Assembly: GCF_000019805.1 (NCBI RefSeq)
Contig: NC_010525.1
Span: 558,001 to 622,000, forward strand
Length of the DNA: 64,000 bases
Reading direction: 5' to 3'
Source of the DNA: Pyrobaculum neutrophilum V24Sta
GTDB taxonomy: Archaea > Thermoproteota > Thermoprotei > Thermoproteales > Thermoproteaceae
Position numbers and translations under genes: made by a program. Each line of letters begins with the position of its first letter. Position 1 is the stretch's first letter. Positions 57,271-64,000 of this stretch are shown here, piece by piece. The notes under the pieces are model-generated. The model saw nothing but the letters and a program-made list of their open reading frames with translations, searched no databases and had not been told where the DNA came from.

Positions 57271-57783
57271 ATGGCGAAGATCTTCGCAGTTGCCGGTCTA
57301 CCAGGCTCAGGCAAGACAACGGTTGCTAAACTAATAGAGAGGAGGGGGTATGCCTACTACAGCCTTGGAGATGTGGTCCGCATGGAGGCGCAGAGGGCGG
57401 CCACGGCCCCCGACCGCGCGGCGGTCGTGTTGAGAATCGAGGAGGGAAGGAGGGCAATAGTGCGGCGTCTAGTAGACATCATGAAGAGGGGTACAAACGC
57501 CGTTGTAGACGGCGTGAGGGGCATCGAGGAGGTTGAGGCGCTTGAGGAGCACCTAGGCCCCGTGACTTTGATATATGTAGTTGCGTCTAGGGAGACCCGC
57601 TTTAGGAGGCTTGCCGGGAGAGGCAGAAGCGACGACCCCTCTACCTACTCTCAATTCCTAATGCGAGACATAAGAGAGCTTAAGTTCGGGCTTGCCGATC
57701 TCCTAGCTAGAGCGGATTACATACTGGTAAACGAGGGCAAGGACATAGAGGCACTAGAGGCCGAGGTTGCGCGGCTGTTATGA
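57271..57783 (+). CDS. Nucleotide kinase of the UPF0200 / AAA-like P-loop group
   Basis: 170 residues. P-loop GLPGSGKTT, a DVVRMEAQ lid-region and INPDR-like DPSTYSQFLMRD segments fit small nucleotide kinases near dephospho-CoA kinase and adenylate kinase. The product is probably a phosphotransferase on a nucleotide, substrate uncertain. The frame opens at GTG 57262, but ATG 57271 is 25 bases from TATTTTAATAA. Overlaps the UPF0201 gene by four bases. Confidence 0.85.
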   Translation: MAKIFAVAGLPGSGKTTVAKLIERRGYAYYSLGDVVRMEAQRAATAPDRAAVVLRIEEGRRAIVRRLVDIMKRGTNAVVDGVRGIEEVEALEEHLGPVTLIYVVASRETRFRRLAGRGRSDDPSTYSQFLMRDIRELKFGLADLLARADYILVNEGKDIEALEAEVARLL

Positions 57784-58211
57784 AGGTGGAGGCCGTTGTG
57801 GAGGTTAGATATACGGAAGACAAGGCGAAGGTCTTGAAGGCCTTGGAAAACGTCTTCACCCCAAAGAGGGTTGAGGAGAGAGAAAGCGATTCGGGGATGT
57901 TGCTAGTGGCCAGTTGCGAAGGCGCAGGATGTCTAGAGAAGCTAAGAAGCGCGATATGGCGCCAGGGGATCCAAGACGCCGCTAGGAGCGTTTTGTCGAA
58001 AGGCGTAGTTGGCGAAGACACGGTCGTCTTCTCCGTGAATAAGCAGGCGGCGTACGTCGGCGTTGTATCCTTCGTCACAGAACCCGGCGAGTCGCCCCTG
58101 GGACCCATCACCTTTACTGTGAAAACAAACAACGTGAGGCAGTTCTTGGATTGGCTAGCGCCTAGGACGTATAGAGGCAGGGTGTACTACGAGGCCCCGC
58201 CTCCCGACTAA
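57780..58211 (+). CDS. UPF0201-family protein
   Basis: 143 residues of an archaeal-conserved family related to COG1325, a predicted exosome-associated RNA-binding protein. Alternating beta-alpha pattern with RYTEDKAKVLKALENVF at the N-terminus and SPLGPITFTVKTNN near the C-terminus. Function not proven. Co-transcribed with the kinase (ATGA). The 3' end is four bases from the start of an overlapping convergent gene. Confidence 0.85.
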   Translation: MKVEAVVEVRYTEDKAKVLKALENVFTPKRVEERESDSGMLLVASCEGAGCLEKLRSAIWRQGIQDAARSVLSKGVVGEDTVVFSVNKQAAYVGVVSFVTEPGESPLGPITFTVKTNNVRQFLDWLAPRTYRGRVYYEAPPPD

Positions 58212-58882
58212 GCCCTTTCGATGTAGATGACCCTATAGAGGCCGCCGTGTAGATACATGGCACAACTTCTGAGAAGAGGCATGTCTATGTAGACAGGCGA
58301 CGCGAACACTAAGTAGCCGCCTTTTTCCACATGCGACCGCGCCACCTCCAAAAAGACGTTGAGCAACGGCCTTACGTCCATAGCGGACGCCGTGAGGCGG
58401 CCATATGGGGGATCGCCCACCACTGCGTCGAACTTCGAAACTGGTGGTAGGAGGACGTCGCTAAGCACCACGTCACCCCGTATGTTCAACTTGGCTATCT
58501 TAAGCGCTTTCTCATCCACGTCTCCGCCAACGACGTAGCCCCCCGCCCTCTCCACCTCATACGCTATAGCGCCGGTGCCTACGAAGGGCTCCCATACCCT
58601 GTGGCCCGGTTTAACCCTGGCCAGGTTTACCATCAGTCTAGCGGTTATGTGGTCGAGGGTTTTCACGGATCTGCGAATGGCGGGAGCTTCCCTCTTGACC
58701 TTGATCCCGTTTACCGACTTTATTAGAGCCCCCCTGGCGAAGATCTCGCAACTTCCGCAGATGAAGGTCGCCGACCCGTCTCTAAGCTCTACAGGTGTAC
58801 AACCGCCGAGTTCGCCTAGCGCCAGCGCTTCTTCTCTGGCGAGACATGGATATCTACGGCTCAACTCCACTCTACAGATCAC
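58208..58882 (-). CDS. Trm-G10-like SAM-dependent methyltransferase
   Basis: 224 residues. SAM motif WEPFVGTGAIAYEVERAG, motif II GGDVDEKALKIAK and the catalytic GDPPYGRL (DPPY) are typical of N2-guanine tRNA methyltransferases (Trm11/TrmG10). Shorter than family members (about 330), and the THUMP domain is reduced or absent; four N-terminal cysteines (CPC... and ICGSC) suggest a different RNA-binding module. Overlaps DUF373 gene (ATGA). Confidence 0.8.
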   Translation of the reverse strand: MICRVELSRRYPCLAREEALALGELGGCTPVELRDGSATFICGSCEIFARGALIKSVNGIKVKREAPAIRRSVKTLDHITARLMVNLARVKPGHRVWEPFVGTGAIAYEVERAGGYVVGGDVDEKALKIAKLNIRGDVVLSDVLLPPVSKFDAVVGDPPYGRLTASAMDVRPLLNVFLEVARSHVEKGGYLVFASPVYIDMPLLRSCAMYLHGGLYRVIYIERA

Positions 58883-59874
58883 CTCCTCGACAGAGCCCTC
58901 ACCATGTAAACAACGACAACCGCGACGAAGGTAGACGCGGTGAACAAGGCAACCGCTATAAACGTCTCCACGATATCTCTAGGCGGTTTGACCAAAACAG
59001 GGAGGAGGAAGTAGAAAAAGGATACCGTTGCAACGCCTGCGATAACCCCCCCATATCTTATCTTGCCCGTCGTGATATACGCCTCTGCGAGATATGAAAC
59101 GTAGGGCAACGCCGCCGCTAACAAAGCCGCGTAGTCAGGTATCCAAGAGACGTGAAGCACTATCGATACCAAGTATATAACAATGACGAATAGAGATACC
59201 AGCGTTATAATAAACGTTATTTCAAACCTCCTTAATACATCCCTCAAAAAGTCGTATATCCCGAACCCGTAGAGAGTTGCGAAAAAAGCTACAAATAGAA
59301 ATACTGCGTTGATAGCGCCTTTGACCACTTCCAGGTTGAAAAAAGCCCCGAGGAGAGCCATAAATACCAACAGGGCGGGCACCCCTACGGTGTATCGCCT
59401 ATACTCCGGCTCTCTTACCGCCTTGTTTAGGTAGTACTTAAACAGAGTCACCGTCTCCTCCACGCCCCTCGCCTGTTTAACGACAACCCGTTGGACAGAT
59501 ATCACAGGCCTCTTGCTCTGTATCGCCGGCAGAGCCGCCTCGTCGCTAGGCCCGTCTGATACAAAATATATGGCGTCGGCCTCAAAGGAGGCCAACACCT
59601 GCTCCAGCTCCCTAAGCACAACCACATCCGCGACCGCAGGATCCGGCGATCCGCTTACCACCGCCACATTTACGTTTTCAACGCCGTACTCAGACGCCAA
59701 CCTGTCGTGGATCTTCACGGCTGCAAATATGGCGTTTGCGTCTGAGTCGTCGGGGTTCTGGAGGATGTACCTAATGCCCAACCTCAAAACGTCGTCTCTC
59801 CCTAAGACAGGAGTCTCTATGCCCTGGCTTTTCAGATCTCCATCACGATCAACATAGAGGACGAGGACGCGCAC
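58879..59874 (-). CDS. DUF373 membrane protein
   Basis: 331 residues. The N-terminal 150 residues are soluble (VLYVDRDGDLKSQGIETPVLG at the start) and bind no recognised ligand; nine or so membrane helices follow. DUF373 is an archaeal-specific family of unknown function. It shares a base with the coiled-coil protein gene upstream and overlaps the methyltransferase, so the three form an operon. Confidence 0.85.
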   Translation of the reverse strand: MRVLVLYVDRDGDLKSQGIETPVLGRDDVLRLGIRYILQNPDDSDANAIFAAVKIHDRLASEYGVENVNVAVVSGSPDPAVADVVVLRELEQVLASFEADAIYFVSDGPSDEAALPAIQSKRPVISVQRVVVKQARGVEETVTLFKYYLNKAVREPEYRRYTVGVPALLVFMALLGAFFNLEVVKGAINAVFLFVAFFATLYGFGIYDFLRDVLRRFEITFIITLVSLFVIVIYLVSIVLHVSWIPDYAALLAAALPYVSYLAEAYITTGKIRYGGVIAGVATVSFFYFLLPVLVKPPRDIVETFIAVALFTASTFVAVVVVYMVRALSRR

Positions 59875-60863
59875 TACTCCTCAGGCAGATACCCCGCCTC
59901 TATCAATATCTTTATCTCGTCGTGGGTCAACCGCTCGCCGTTGAGTAGCTTGTTGAACAGGTGATCGGCCCTCTCCTTGAGGCTCTGGGTAGCCGCCGCT
60001 TTAGCCTGAGCCCTAGCTTTGTTCTTCTCCGCCAGCTCCAGCGCCTTAAGTAAAATGTTGTACTTGTCCAACTCCTCTTGTATAGCCCTTCTCCTCTCCC
60101 TAAGCTCCTTGCGCCTTAGGGCAAGCTGGAGAATTGCGGCTTTCACCTCCTCACGTTGCTTCTTCAGCTCCTCTCTCTTCTCTTTAAGCTTGGCCAGCTC
60201 CTTATATATCTCCTGCCTACTCGCCTTCAGTTGCGCTAGCTCCTGTTTTACCGTGGTGAGGTCCTGGACAAGTCTCGCAATTTCGTTACGTATAGACTCA
60301 CGCTTGTTCTTATACTCGTCAGCCTGCTTCTTCAGCTCGGCGATATGGGCCTTCACCTTCTCCATAGAATCGACGAGGTTCAGCTCCTTCTCTATCTGGC
60401 TGACGTATTTTATGAACTGGCGCTCCCACTCGGGGTTTGTCGGCGAGGTCTCGAAGAAGTACTCCAGCTGTTCAATGATGCGTTTGAGCTTTTCCTTCTC
60501 CAGAGTCTTACCCCCGGCGTACTCGTTGAGCGTCGATAGCAGGTTCCTATAAACCACCAGCTTCTCCCTGTATTTCTGCAACGTGATGTTTATCTGTATA
60601 AGCTCGTTACGTAAGCCACGTATCTGGTTTATTATCTGGCTTTTCTTCTCCACAAGGGACCCAATCAGCTCCCTGGTCTTCTGAAGCTGATTTCTCTTTC
60701 CCTCTATGAGCGATCTAACCTCCGCAAGCTGTTTACGGATCTCCGCGAGGAGGTTCTTCTTCGCGTTTATCTCGTTAGTGATGTCGTCAATCTGTCTCTG
60801 GATCTCGTCCAGACGAGAATTCACCTCACGAATCTTCTCAAGCAACTCTTCCCTACTATACAC
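59874..60863 (-). CDS. Archaeal coiled-coil protein (COG1340-like)
   Basis: 329 residues, predicted as one long coiled coil with heptad Leu/Ile/Ala spacing from residues 1 to 280, rich in Lys, Glu, Arg and Gln. It lacks SMC or Rad50 ATPase motifs. Similar proteins are found in most archaea with no assigned role; a structural or membrane-tethering function alongside the DUF373 protein is possible. CTTTTAAATAAA upstream of the ATG on the minus strand is the promoter. Confidence 0.85.
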   Translation of the reverse strand: MYSREELLEKIREVNSRLDEIQRQIDDITNEINAKKNLLAEIRKQLAEVRSLIEGKRNQLQKTRELIGSLVEKKSQIINQIRGLRNELIQINITLQKYREKLVVYRNLLSTLNEYAGGKTLEKEKLKRIIEQLEYFFETSPTNPEWERQFIKYVSQIEKELNLVDSMEKVKAHIAELKKQADEYKNKRESIRNEIARLVQDLTTVKQELAQLKASRQEIYKELAKLKEKREELKKQREEVKAAILQLALRRKELRERRRAIQEELDKYNILLKALELAEKNKARAQAKAAATQSLKERADHLFNKLLNGERLTHDEIKILIEAGYLPEE

Positions 60864-60956
60864 GCCTCTGGGAAAGCTCTTTTAAATAAATTTTAACACT
60901 AAGGCACGCCCCTCCGGGAATCGGCAAATTTTTTAAAAACTTCTCATAACGCAACG

Positions 60957-61670
60957 ATGAGCTACCAACACATTGGAGTTTATATAGCAGGCGACATAAT
61001 TATGTCGGACAACCCAGGGGAGGCTATTAAAAAGTGGCGTTTAATCTTCGGCTTGACGCAAACCGCCGTTGCCTCACGGCTTAACACCTCGCCCAGCGTA
61101 ATAAGCGACTATGAGTCGGGTAGGAGGAAGTTCCCCGGATCTAGGTTTGTGAAGAAGTTTGTCCAAGCGTTGATAGACAGCGATCTCGAGCGTGGGGGGC
61201 TTGTGCTCAGCCTACTAGAGAGGCAACTACTGAGGGAGAAGTTCTGGGTTGCCGTGCTCGACATGAGGGAGTTCAGCGAGCCTGTTCCCATCTCGACGTT
61301 TCTACAAGCCATAGAGGCGGAGGTGTTGGTAAGACCCGCACAGGATTCAGACATCCACGGATACACTGTCGTAGACAGCGTTAAGCTTGCCCTGGAGGTG
61401 CCCCCAGTGGAGTACGTCAGGCTCTACGGGAGTACGTCGCAGAGGGCGGCGGTGTTTACAAAGGTTTCCACAGGTAGATCGCCGATGATAGCGATTAAGT
61501 CCATGTCCTCTGTGCTAAGCATAAGGCCGTCCATCGTCGTGCTACACGGAATTAAGCCGGAGGCTGTAGACCCGCTCGCCGTAGAGATAGCGAAAAGGAG
61601 CTATATACCGCTGGCGGTTACAACAATGCCCATTGAGAAGCTAATTGAAAACCTTAGACAGCTGAAATAG
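60957..61670 (+). CDS. XRE-type HTH transcriptional regulator (COG1709-like)
   Basis: 237 residues. The helix-turn-helix is at about residues 22-65 (IKKWRLIFGLTQTAVASRLN, TSPSVISDYESGRRKFPG). The C-terminal 130 residues form a mixed sheet domain, possibly ligand-binding. Function unknown. The ATG at 60957 is 22 bases after TTTTTAAAAACT. Ends one base before the L13e gene on the opposite strand. Confidence 0.88.
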   Translation: MSYQHIGVYIAGDIIMSDNPGEAIKKWRLIFGLTQTAVASRLNTSPSVISDYESGRRKFPGSRFVKKFVQALIDSDLERGGLVLSLLERQLLREKFWVAVLDMREFSEPVPISTFLQAIEAEVLVRPAQDSDIHGYTVVDSVKLALEVPPVEYVRLYGSTSQRAAVFTKVSTGRSPMIAIKSMSSVLSIRPSIVVLHGIKPEAVDPLAVEIAKRSYIPLAVTTMPIEKLIENLRQLK

Positions 61671-62135
61671 CTACTTCTTTAGTATTCTTGATATTCTCAA
61701 CAGGTTGCCGAGACCCTTGGTAGCCTCGTGCCTCTTCTTCAGCCGTCTCTCCCTCGCCTTCTTGTGGTACTTGTAGTTGTGCGTCTCTCTGAACTTCGTG
61801 GTCATCAAGCCGCGGGATCTCCGCCCAGCTGCTGTGAGCCCTCTGAAGGCGCGGCCTCTCTTTTGCTTCACTACCTCGACTCTGGAGATGGAAGGCGGCT
61901 GGGTTCTGCCCTCCAGCAGATCTACAAGCCATTTACGTAGTGCTTCGACGTTCTGCGGCCACGTCGAGTCTCTTCTTTCGTCTACGGGTAGGCCGAGTAG
62001 GCGGGCTTGCTCCACGTTTAGCCCTACCGCCTTCAGCTCGCCTAGGGAGAACCCTCTGCCGGTTTTCCACCTGGTAATTCCACCGCTACTTATCTTGGCA
62101 GGCGCCTTAACAAGCGGCTTAGGCACCTCAGCCAT
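61671..62135 (-). CDS. rpl13e: Large subunit ribosomal protein eL13
   Basis: 154 residues. ITRWKTGRGFSLGELKAVGL and ARLLGLPVDERRDSTWPQNVEAL are the L13e signature, and a long basic C-terminal tail (RRSRGLMTTKFRETHNYKYHK) binds rRNA. The ATG is 26 bases after GTTTATAAAG on the minus strand. L13e is absent from many euryarchaea but present in crenarchaea. Confidence 0.93.
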   Translation of the reverse strand: MAEVPKPLVKAPAKISSGGITRWKTGRGFSLGELKAVGLNVEQARLLGLPVDERRDSTWPQNVEALRKWLVDLLEGRTQPPSISRVEVVKQKRGRAFRGLTAAGRRSRGLMTTKFRETHNYKYHKKARERRLKKRHEATKGLGNLLRISRILKK

Positions 62136-62216
62136 ATGCCGCTACATAGCCCCTCTTTATAAACTTTCCACATGCGGGCGGCTCTAAACTTATTACTGCC
62201 TACCAACTTTCCCAAG

Positions 62217-62525
62217 ATGCACAGGGCTTTAGCCACCGTAGCCGTGTTTAAGCTCATCATAGCCCTAGTGATTTTCATAGCTACGGTAAACCTAGACGCG
62301 GTCCTGTTGGTGAGCTGTATCCTCATGGCCGTGGCCGCTGCGATAATCAGAAGTGTACAAGAGGGGGAGGTCGCGCTTGTGTTAGTCAGCCTAATTCTCT
62401 TGATAGACGCCATTGGGTTTTTCCTCTCTATGGCCTCGGCGGCTGTGCTCCAGATAGTGGCGTATACGTTCCTCCTCGCTTGGGATGTACAGATAATAAT
62501 GCTTTTCCGCCAGCTGGAGACCTAG
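62217..62525 (+). CDS. Small membrane protein, 102 aa
   Basis: Starts MHRALATVAVFKLIIALVIF and contains three or four hydrophobic helices (LIIALVIFIATVN, VLLVSCILMAVAAAIIR, VALVLVSLILLIDAIGFF, VLQIVAYTFLLAWDVQI). No family recognised. The frame also opens at 62172, but TAAACTTATTA (62185-62195) gives leaderless spacing to ATG 62217. Its stop overlaps the convergent gene by four bases. Confidence 0.75.
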   Translation: MHRALATVAVFKLIIALVIFIATVNLDAVLLVSCILMAVAAAIIRSVQEGEVALVLVSLILLIDAIGFFLSMASAAVLQIVAYTFLLAWDVQIIMLFRQLET

Positions 62526-62860
62526 GCGACCACCTTCACCACTCTCCGGACTCTATAGAAGTCTAGGTACCCCCACGCCTCGAGGTTTATCACCACCTCG
62601 CCTGTCCCCGCCACGATCCTCACCATGTGGTTTTTCACCTCAACTTCAACCGTGCCTCTCGTCTCTATCCTGTAGCTGAAGTTTTGGACAAATATGTACA
62701 GCTTCTCTAGATCTATAATGCCGCCGCTTTTGGCAACCGCTGGGAGGGGATACCTTTTGAATATTGCCACGAGTTTGTAGTCGTGGAGAATACGTTGCGT
62801 CAATAACATTCCCAGGGCGACCACCGCCAAGATGGAGAGGGAATCCAGCGTCAGATTCAT
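62522..62860 (-). CDS. Single-helix membrane protein with beta domain, 112 aa
   Basis: Begins MNLTLDSLSILAVVALGMLL, one N-terminal membrane helix, followed by an extracytoplasmic or cytosolic beta-rich domain (RIETRGTVEVEVKNHMVRIV, AGTGEVVINLEAWGYL) and C-terminal RRVVKVVA. No family recognised. Translationally coupled to the HIT-like gene (ATGA). The long frame to 62950 is not used, since it overlaps that gene. Confidence 0.7.
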   Translation of the reverse strand: MNLTLDSLSILAVVALGMLLTQRILHDYKLVAIFKRYPLPAVAKSGGIIDLEKLYIFVQNFSYRIETRGTVEVEVKNHMVRIVAGTGEVVINLEAWGYLDFYRVRRVVKVVA

Positions 62861-63165
62861 ACCTCCCGGGCCAGCCTCTCCAGATCCTCCCTTGACTGCG
62901 GAATGACCTTCATCCCTCCGAAAAAAGCCACGTTTACATCGCCGCACCAACGCGGTATTATGTGTATCTCGCTATCCGAGATATATATGTTGAAACCCTC
63001 TGGCCTCAGCTCACGCTTCTCCGCCTGTATCACCGAGTCTATCTTTTTCTTTAAAGTGGCTAGCTCTTCAAACCTCATCTCGTATATCGGCTTGGAGAGC
63101 TTAACCACTAGGTGCCCCCCGTTGAAAGGCCTGAGGGGGACCTCGACTGAGGAAACCGGATCCAC
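62857..63165 (-). CDS. Reduced HIT-like protein lacking the catalytic histidine
   Basis: 102 residues with strong similarity in plan to the C-terminal half of HIT hydrolases: RPEGFNIYISDSEIHIIPRW then CGDVNVAFFGGMKVIPQS. The usual HxHxHxx becomes D64-S-E66-I-H68-I-I, so the nucleophilic middle histidine is glutamate and the Gly-rich loop is shortened. At 102 residues it lacks the N-terminal lid of about 40. It probably does not hydrolyse nucleotides. GTG start 63165 is 25 bases after ATTAAAAC. Confidence 0.75.
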   Translation of the reverse strand: MDPVSSVEVPLRPFNGGHLVVKLSKPIYEMRFEELATLKKKIDSVIQAEKRELRPEGFNIYISDSEIHIIPRWCGDVNVAFFGGMKVIPQSREDLERLAREV

Positions 63166-63192
63166 TTGGCATAGAAAAACCCGTGATTAAAA

Positions 63193-64000
63193 CTATTTGA
63201 CTGGGACCTTTATGTTTAAGGCCTTTGCAAGCTCCTTGTACCTGTTTCTCACCGTGACCTCGGTGACTCCAGCGGCCACTGCGAAGTCCTTCTGTGTCCT
63301 GTTGTCGCCGTGCATAAGAGAGGCTATATACACGGCAGCGGCCGCTAAACCTGCCGGGTCTTTGCCCGCGGTGATGCCGGCTTTTTTGGCCTTCTGCAAT
63401 ATGTCTATGGCCGTCTTCACCACCTCCCCGCTTAGTTTAAGCTGCTCTGCTATCCTGGAGATGTAGAGCGTGGGATCGCTTATTGGCACTTTTACGTTGA
63501 GCTCGCGTAGGAGTAGGCGGTAGCATCGCGCAACCTCCCTCCTGGAGGCCTTTGTGTACCTCACCAGCTCGTCAAGCGGCCTTGGCATCTTCATCATGCG
63601 GCATGCCATGTATAGAGCGGCGGCGGCCATGGCCTCCACGGACCTCCCTCTGACGAGCTCTTTCTCAAGCGCTTGTCTGTATATCTCTAGGGCTTGCTCT
63701 ATACATGGCCTCGGTATACCCATGGAGCTCCTTAGCCTCTCCAGCTCTTGAGCCGCCTGTATGAAGTTCCTCTCGTAGGAGGTCTGGACGCGAGCCCTCG
63801 TCTGCCACTTCCTTAGCCTAATGACCTCCAGCTTGCGTTTTATGTCTAGCTCTTTGCCGGAGACGTCTTTATCTCTCCAGTCTATCACCGTGGTAAGAGC
63901 CTCCGAGATAAGCCTAGTTAGAGGGGCGCCGGTGCGGGCCCTCTGGCCTCTCTCCTCTGAGGTGAAGGCCCTCCACTCGGGCCCTAGGTCTAGCAACTGC
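63193..64000 (-). CDS. tfb: Transcription initiation factor B (TFB), N-terminus off window
   Basis: The frame continues past base 64000, so 269 C-terminal residues are present. The B-finger/linker GPEWRAFTSEERGQRARTGAPLT is visible, followed by two cyclin-like repeats (RRVLAQ-type helices; YMACRMMKMPRPL and YIASLMHGDNRTQKD are the conserved cores). The N-terminal zinc ribbon would lie to the right of the window. Binds TBP/TATA complexes and recruits RNA polymerase. Confidence 0.95.
   Translation of the reverse strand, partial: QLLDLGPEWRAFTSEERGQRARTGAPLTRLISEALTTVIDWRDKDVSGKELDIKRKLEVIRLRKWQTRARVQTSYERNFIQAAQELERLRSSMGIPRPCIEQALEIYRQALEKELVRGRSVEAMAAAALYMACRMMKMPRPLDELVRYTKASRREVARCYRLLLRELNVKVPISDPTLYISRIAEQLKLSGEVVKTAIDILQKAKKAGITAGKDPAGLAAAAVYIASLMHGDNRTQKDFAVAAGVTEVTVRNRYKELAKALNIKVPVK

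Noticed and set aside
1-64000. Insertion sequences, CRISPR arrays, rRNA genes, prophage
   Set aside because: No transposase or integrase motif, no regularly spaced repeats, no rRNA sequence and no phage genes were found.

Overview
The window is chromosomal DNA of a hyperthermophilic crenarchaeon of the Thermoproteales, most likely Pyrobaculum or a close relative. The evidence is archaeal-only or archaeal/eukaryal information genes (S6e, L13e, aIF5B, TFB, Trm1, an XPB-type helicase), a bifunctional phosphoglucose/phosphomannose isomerase, a tRNA-Glu gene with two non-canonical introns, compact GC-rich coding DNA and C/D box guide RNAs. Most transcription units start with a TATA-like box 22-29 bases before an ATG, GTG or TTG, so leaderless mRNA is the rule; several start codons here were chosen from that spacing. 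Genes inside operons usually overlap by 1-4 bases (ATGA or TGATG).

Layout. 0-13 kb: 3' end of triosephosphate isomerase, S6e, a stand-alone Lrp ligand domain, tRNA-Glu, CBS and metallo-beta-lactamase proteins, an amidase/translin operon, a presenilin-type intramembrane protease, geranylgeranyl reductase, aIF5B, tRNA-Leu, a phosphatase plus small-GTPase operon and a thioredoxin-CcdA fusion. 13-26 kb: FAD oxidoreductase, a ribbon-helix-helix protein, transporters, TatA and TatC, carbamate kinase, HisS, a saccharopine-dehydrogenase-like enzyme, a DPM1-GtrA glycosyltransferase and a RecA-like ATPase. 26-35 kb: NDK and a minus-strand complex I operon, nuoD-H-I-J-K-M-L-N, without A, B or C. 35-46 kb: glycosyltransferase, GTP cyclohydrolase I with a short-chain dehydrogenase, a surface protein, Lrp regulator, M1 aminopeptidase with HEAT repeats, uracil phosphoribosyltransferase, prepilin-type peptidase, PGI/PMI and XPB helicase. 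46-54 kb: a non-coding stretch rich in hairpins, DNA-binding proteins, a cassette of three tiny membrane proteins, IleS, an AT-richer non-coding gap and a PMT-type mannosyltransferase. 54-64 kb: kinase, PUA protein, HTH regulators, Trm1, nucleotide kinase, methyltransferase, DUF373 protein, coiled-coil protein, L13e, a reduced HIT-like protein and TFB (N-terminus outside the window).

The window is mostly core genome. I found no insertion sequence, CRISPR array or rRNA. The most unusual features are the tRNA-Glu gene, whose acceptor-stem intron needs the 5' leader to build its splicing motif; four C/D box RNAs, one overlapping a stop codon; structured non-coding stretches near 25.7 and 46.4-46.7 kb; the overlapping micro-ORF membrane cassette at 48.3-48.8 kb; a HIT-family protein that has lost its catalytic histidine; and a head-to-head gene pair whose start codons overlap.
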